Shown here: piece after piece, positions 58,601-64,000 of the stretch
Numbering within the stretch: position 1 is the first letter of the stretch
How the letters are laid out: each line of letters opens with the position of its first letter
Origin: Asterochloris sp. CNOR1
Lineage: Eukaryota; Chlorophyta; Trebouxiophyceae; Trebouxiales; Trebouxiaceae
DNA: 64,000 nt
NCBI GenBank assembly: GCA_963969365.1
Contig: OZ017759.1
Location: forward strand, 1,736,001 to 1,800,000
Reading direction: 5' to 3'
Notes under the pieces: model-generated
The model's database searches: none
What the model was told of the DNA's origin: nothing
The model's input: the letters and a program-made list of their open reading frames with translations, nothing else
Made by a program: the position numbers and the translations under genes

Positions 58601-61600
58601 CAACCCAATCGCTGAGTCTAGACCAGCCGCAGCTTCCTAGATTAAGTCTTGACAATGGGGCAGACTGAACATGAGTGGCGGCTCACCTCCTCAAGCGCCT
58701 TCTTGGCTGCATCTTGCACCTTTGGGTGGGGATCTGCCAGCGCTGCAGTCAGCACTGGGACTGCCTTGGGCAGCATGACAGACAGCTGCTGGGGCGCGCA
58801 ATGGGCTGTCGTACCCAGCAGCTGCATGCTGCCCTGCTTGCTGCGCCAGGCACTGTCTGAGATGCCGTCCAAGATAGCTGGCAGCACCAGCTTGATGCCT
58901 GCAGCAATGTGAAGGCCTTCACTGCGATGCCAGAAAGTGGGCCCAGCAGTGCTCATAATGGGCTCATGATGCAATCAGAGGGACACCGCTGAGTAGCTTC
59001 AGTGGGAATCTGCCTGCTGCCATGATACAGCTCACAACACTGCACAGGCTGCTCACCGTGGGCAGTCAGGTTGCCCATGATAACCCTGGAAGTGATGACG
59101 GCCCCCTTGCGCACGTCTGCAGATCCGTCACCCATCAGCGCCAGCAGCCTGGGGATGACCTTGGTGACATACGGCTCAAATAGCCTGCAGACCAGAGTGG
59201 CCTGCTCAGGCATGCCCTGATGTCCTAGGGCAGCGCTTATGGTCAGGCTGCTGGGGGTCTCAGGCAGGCCATAACAGGAAAATTTGAGGACTGTCGGGAC
59301 AGCTGGCTGCGGTACTCACTTGCCCAACTTGGCCTCGAAGCATTCTATAGCTGAGAGGGCACCATCCCTTGCGATTGCTGACTTCTGCAGTGCAGAGGGG
59401 GACAAGCTTGATCTGTTCCTGTGAACAGGTGATGATAATTAACGACTCAGCAAGGGTGGGGTGCAGGCAAGCAGTGCATTTATGTACTGCATGCAGGCAA
59501 GGTACTTCAAGTTGATGGATGCTGATGGCAGCTGAGCAGTGCAACTGTCTGCAGCAAGCATGGACCACTCACTTCATCATTGAGGCCTGCCATGACTGCA
59601 TCCAGGATGCCGTAGCCTTTCAGCGAGGCAATGCCAAGCCCCTTCACGATGCCTGCGATGCCCCACGCAGCGCCACGCCTGCAGCAAGGAACGAATGTGC
59701 TCAGCAGCATGCCACTGCTAATCTGAGGAGCCTCCAGCTGGTAAAGCCAGGTCAAACTTCTTGAAGCAACCGTCCCACGACCTGACTTGCCCAGCTGCCA
59801 GGGCTACTGGAACAGGTGAGAGATTGCATGTTCTGGTGACTGGGAAGCTGCAGTGCCCCAATGACAACTTGCCCATCAGTTGTGCCCTTGACTGACCTTT
59901 GTGCAAACTGCGGGTGCGTGACCAGGGTGCAGAGCAGGCGCTGCAGCAGGTCTTCAATGAAGGACTTGTCATGTGCCAAGCCCGTCATGAGAGGGGCCAG
60001 GCACCCTGACACTGCGTCCTGCACTGCGTGGGAGGGCGTGGGAAGCGCCTCTTCCAGAGTCCCGATGATGGACTTGACCTGCAGGGCAGGAGCGAAGGCT
60101 CGGGTCCTGAGTTTCTGGGCAGCTTGCTTTCTGATCTTGCCCTGCTCAGCCTTACTCATGGGGCACAGTCTTGACAGCTTGATCTCCTGCTGCCTTGCAG
60201 ATGTTGGCAGCGAAGACTGACAGTGTCCTGCCGTCTGCAGCAGCGAGGACAGCTCATGCTGCTGGCTGGAGCCTGAGCGCCTCCCTGGGCAGCTGATGAT
60301 CAATGCAGCACCTGCTGTGCGGCTAGCTACCTGCTTGCCTGCCAGCTCCCTGCTATGAGGGCAGCCACCCCAGGAGGCCACTCCAGGAGGCCCTAATGTG
60401 TGCGCCGGCAGGCATAGCAGCCACTGTGACTGCCTCAACCATCAGGCTTACTTTGGAGTCTGAGGGGTCCTTCGGAGTCCTGGTGTGCCAGACAAGCCAG
60501 CGCAGCACGACTCACACTGCAGCCAATACCTCAGCTAGACAGGACACCTTGATGCGGGGGCCGTCCCAGTTCCCTGGACATAAGACAGGCAGAGAGCGAC
60601 GGCGACCCTCACCTTGGGGTCAGCAGGGTCCAGGTGGCGTGCTAGCGTCCCCAGGAAGACGATGGCGCCCTCCCGCACCTTGTCATAGGAGGCCTCGTCG
60701 TGGACCGACTTCCTGTCCAAATAGCGCTCAAACAGCTGCAGCATGGGCTGAAAGGCAGCCTTGCCATGGGCATTGATGATGTCCACACCTGCAGGCAGAT
60801 GCAGAGGGGGTGCCTGCTGCAGCGGGCAGACATCTTTGAGAGGCGCAAGAACAGGCAGGGTCTGATGCAGGCGGACTGTGAACAGCTCGGGAAGGAGCAG
60901 ATTTGCACCAGGCATGCTGCGGCCTGGTCTCTTTGAGGGCCACAGATCATGCCAGGCATGCACATGTCGAAAGGCTGAGGAGCGCATCATATCAACTCAG
61001 AGGCGCCTGGAATAAGCTGCATTTTTAGGCTGCAGCGTTGGCGTCAAGTGAGGTGCGCATAGCCCCTGGCAGCGCTCAGCGCCCACCAGCCTGCATCATC
61101 TGGTCCCCCACTGTCAAGTAGCCACCATCGATCAGAGCTTCATCCGCCAGGCCCTGGGTCAGCAGGAACTCCAGCGCCTGGGTGAGCAGCGGCCCAGCCA
61201 GGTGGGGTGCCAACGCCTGGAGCCCTAGTGCTGCGCCACTGCGCCGCCGCACCATGCCTGCTGCATAGCCCTCCACCACACTCTCAACAGCTGTAGCTAA
61301 TGTGTCAGGGAACACCTGCAGCCAGCAGGGAGGCAGCCTGAGCGCGGCCACACAAGCAGCACCGCCGCTGTGCTCCCACAGACCTGAAAGGTCAAGGACA
61401 GGCATGCAGGATACTCAGGCCAGTCCCAGTGCTAAGCCACAGGGGCCCTGAGATAACTACAACAATGCCGAGCAACTCAGCGCGCTTTATTACCCCTGCT
61501 CACCTGCACGCCGGCTGCCAGAGCCCGGGCTGCGGCCACACGCACATCAGAGTGCTGGTGCCCCAGATATGGGACCAGGTGGGGCAGGAAGTCTGGGCGC

Positions 61601-64000
61601 AGCTGGGTCTGTGCCAAGTCCCACAGGTCAGTAGCCACCTCAGCATTGTCTTCTGAGGGATCTGAGCGCGCCAGCCACAGCAGAACCACCTGAGCAGGAT
61701 CTTCTGGGCAGTCCCCTGCAGCAGATGATCGACGGTTTCCAACTGACTGCCTGCAGGTTTGAGAGCTGAGGCAGAGCATGGCTGTGCAACTTGCGCAGAT
61801 GCCCCACGCATATATATGCATAGATGCAGCAGGGCATTTCTGCTTTTCATCAGGTATAGCCTGACCTCTGCACATGCCTATTGCAGTCCATTCCCAGCAG
61901 TCCAATTCCAGCAGGAAGATATTGTCTGGCCATTGCTGTTTCATTCAAATTGTTTGCACATCTTCACAGCATGTTTGATTGAAAGCAGCAGCCCCAAGAT
62001 AAGTGCTGTCTTGCAATGATCACGGCTGCAACTCCCAGAGGAGCCATAGTTATGGCCATAACTATGGCTCCTCTGGGGCTGCAGCCCGCTATAGCTACTG
62101 CTGTTGCTGGCTCCCCTGTCAGTCACAACCCTAAGGTGCCTGCAGGCGCAGTGATTCAGGGTGGACTGCAGGTGCCCGTCAGCATCAATGCTGCGACCTC
62201 ATCTGGCTGCTGTCAGATCGCTGGCCACAGCCCTGTGTGCAAAGGGGTGCCTGGTGTCCGCCAGCTCGCCAAGGAGCACCTGAAGCTATGCAGTCCCAAG
62301 CGGCATGCCTCACCTTGAGCCAGTGCAGGCACAAACTCCAGTGCTGACAGTGCTGCCATGCGAACGTGGTCTGACGCTGCTGTCAAGCCCTGCAGCGCGG
62401 CTGGCAGCTCCTGTGCGCCAATGCCTGAGCACACATCAATCAAGAGATCCTCCACCTGCTGCCTGCAACATGTAGCGGTGCCTCAGCCTCAGAAGACGCC
62501 TGCACCGCTCAAAGTGTTCTCCAAGGGCAAATTGCAGCAGGACTGTTATAAAGCTATGTGCAGGGGAGGGGCCACCTGCACCTAGAGGAGCTCAGCCTGC
62601 TCACATACAGCTTGCACGAGCCGCTTCTACGTGCCACGACGTAAGCCGAGCTAGAGTGCCATATAGCCATGCGGCAGAGAAACAAGGCAAATCGGGCAAG
62701 CCGGGCAGTAACTGACCGGTAGGCTGGCATGATCTCCAGCACGTTGTACAGCAGAGCCAGGGTCTCTTGTCGCGGCAGGGGCCTGCCAGGCGACACGTGC
62801 AGGGAGACGACTGCAAGAGCCATGTCGTGCAACCGTGTGTGATCTGGCGTGCTCAGAACTGCTGCAAGAATGGGAAAGCAGAGGGCGTAGGACGGGCCTG
62901 GCAGCGCCTGGGTGTCGGTCACTGAGGCAGAGAGGGCATGAATGGCCATGCCTACAGGATCCAAACTTGGCACAGCCTCTGGCAGCAGCTCCGAATCTGC
63001 ATGCACCAATCAAGAGCTGCTTGCCATGTGTGCGGCTTGAACCATTGAGGGCAAGGTGCTGCGCAGCCAGCAACAGCAGACCTCTCAGCAACATGCGGGA
63101 CTGCAGGTTCATAGCAAGGTCACAGGCAGCCTTCTTGTGCAACCAGAATCAAGCACAACCAGAGTCGCGTTGCTTGCAGGCAATCCCCTTCATCATTCAG
63201 TAGTGGCACCAGCCAAGCCTCATACTCACAAGCAGCATACAAGCCAGGCTCGTGCTGATGCTGACCTGGCTGCCGGCTCAGCTCCACCAGCCGCAGAGCA
63301 CATGCCACTGCGTTTGCATTCCGCGCCAGCCCACACGGCAGGCTCTTGGCCAATGCATAGATAGCTGTGAAGGCAGAGCCCTCCCCCACAATGGACGATC
63401 CCAGCAGGGGGAACACTAGCGACTTGAGAGCATCCAGGTGCTCTGCTGCAAAGTCAGGGTTGCCAGCTGCCACCGCCGCCAGGGCATGCAGACCAGCATC
63501 CAGACGGTCCTTCACGCCCTGCACGTGGGATCTGACCTGCGCAGGTGCAGCAGTCAGTCAATATGATCCCCTGCCAGGCATGGCTGCAACTGAGCCCCAG
63601 GCCGCACATTCTGCTGCTGCTAACCCCAAATGGCTCAGCCCCACATGGCTCAACACACCCATCCAATTTCTGGCCCCGGCCTGCACTGGCACAGAAGTGC
63701 CGCCTGCTACCAGATGACAGCTTCTGGCACTTCTTTGGAGTACTACTGAGTATCATGCAAGGCAAGCCATCAAGACCAAGCCAAGCACGCCGCTTGAGGT
63801 CCTGCCAAAGCCCACTATGTCCCATCACATCGGTACATACCTCTGCCTCCTGAGCTAGCTGTGCCTCCTTTGCCTCCTGAATGGGGTCCCGCGCCGCCCT
63901 GCCACCCTTGCCAGGCTTGCCAGTGCCAGCTGACAACATGCCAGGACCTGTGCGTGCAGATGCCACTGAGCCCTACGCAGCCATGGGGAAGCAGCCTCAG
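49697..64000 (-). CDS. GCN1: Translational activator GCN1, C-terminal two thirds
   Basis: GCN1 is the giant HEAT-repeat scaffold that binds collided ribosomes and delivers uncharged-tRNA signals to the kinase GCN2. The gene runs off the right edge, so the N-terminal part is absent; the rightmost exon reads [19 protein letters not shown] (about 63860-63935). The eEF3-like region is recognisable: [20 protein letters not shown] (near 58230-58290) and [20 protein letters not shown], then [20 protein letters not shown] (about 57700-57840). It continues with [16 protein letters not shown] (near 57410-57460), [20 protein letters not shown] (near 57290-57345) and [20 protein letters not shown] (near 56700-56760), all in GCN1 order. 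The stop is at 49697 ([15 protein letters not shown]). More than 25 introns are present and I have not phased every exon. Echo copies and a perfect palindrome lie in its introns. Confidence 0.92.
56985..57030 (-). repeat. Decayed copy of a GCN1 exon start with acceptor
   Basis: GGCAGCACCTCATGCAGATG at 56991 (plus-strand text) repeats GGCAGCACCTCATGCAGGTG of the real exon ([19 protein letters not shown]) at 56896, offset 95. The copy lies upstream in transcript direction. Confidence 0.8.
62034..62077. repeat. Perfect 44-base palindrome
   Basis: Two 22-base arms meet with no spacer. The left arm is 62034-62055 and the right arm 62056-62077; the centre reads TTATGGCCATAA. It lies in a GCN1 intron. 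It can form a cruciform in DNA or a 22-pair hairpin in the transcript. Confidence 0.95.

Noticed and set aside
1-64000. tRNA, rRNA or known riboswitch
   Set aside because: Reading both strands I found no tRNA arm pattern and no rRNA core motif. A covariance-model search would be decisive but could not be run.
1-64000. Toxin, prophage or defence-island genes
   Set aside because: All recognisable proteins are eukaryotic housekeeping or membrane families with spliceosomal introns.

Overview
This window looks like nuclear DNA from a green alga, most likely a chlorophyte of the Trebouxiophyceae type; the lineage is inferred from gene content and style, not from a marker gene. It is GC-rich and densely packed. 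Its genes are split by many introns of roughly 60 to 1,050 bases that begin GT (a few GC) and end in (C/T)TGCAG. The protein phosphatase, the CLC exchanger and GCN1 resemble plant or broadly eukaryotic families. I see no rRNA, tRNA, CRISPR array, bacterial operon or intact transposon.

Layout, left to right: a small Gln-rich protein (-, 349-1075); uroporphyrinogen-III synthase (+, to 2687); a BFR1-like coiled-coil protein (+, 2823-10707; 14 exons that join into 656 codons); an unidentified protein (-, 10697-14046); a plant-type PP2C phosphatase (-, about 14160-17990); an ACS-type major facilitator transporter (+, 18237-21734); a CHRAC/DPB3-like histone-fold protein with a Gln/Met-rich tail (-, 22022-25414); a small unidentified protein with a mitochondrial-looking start (+, 25589-26382); a TRIC-like cation channel (-, 26645-28431) head to head with PIG-F, a GPI-anchor enzyme subunit (+, 28555-29586); a 116-residue unidentified protein (+, 30040-30783); an SAM-type mitochondrial carrier (-, from 30972); a CLC chloride/proton exchanger (+, 33637-43422; 18 exons, about 867 residues); a 330-base tandem repeat (43502-44123); an armadillo-repeat protein (+, 44345-49433); and the C-terminal two thirds of GCN1 (-, 49697 past the right edge).

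These are unrelated housekeeping genes, not a pathway cluster. Two pairs are head to head (TRIC/PIG-F and the carrier/CLC). Several pairs are tail to tail, and one of those overlaps by about 11 bases inside coding sequence.

The most unusual signal is in the introns. In at least seven genes, on both strands, decayed copies of an exon's edge together with its splice site lie in the adjoining intron, usually 80-125 bases away and sometimes as two or three copies in a row. Copies of exon starts lie upstream with a TGCAG acceptor, and copies of exon ends lie downstream, often with a donor. These 'exon echoes' suggest that local tandem duplication across splice junctions has been building introns here. 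One echo in the CLC gene still reads open through the third chloride-binding motif.
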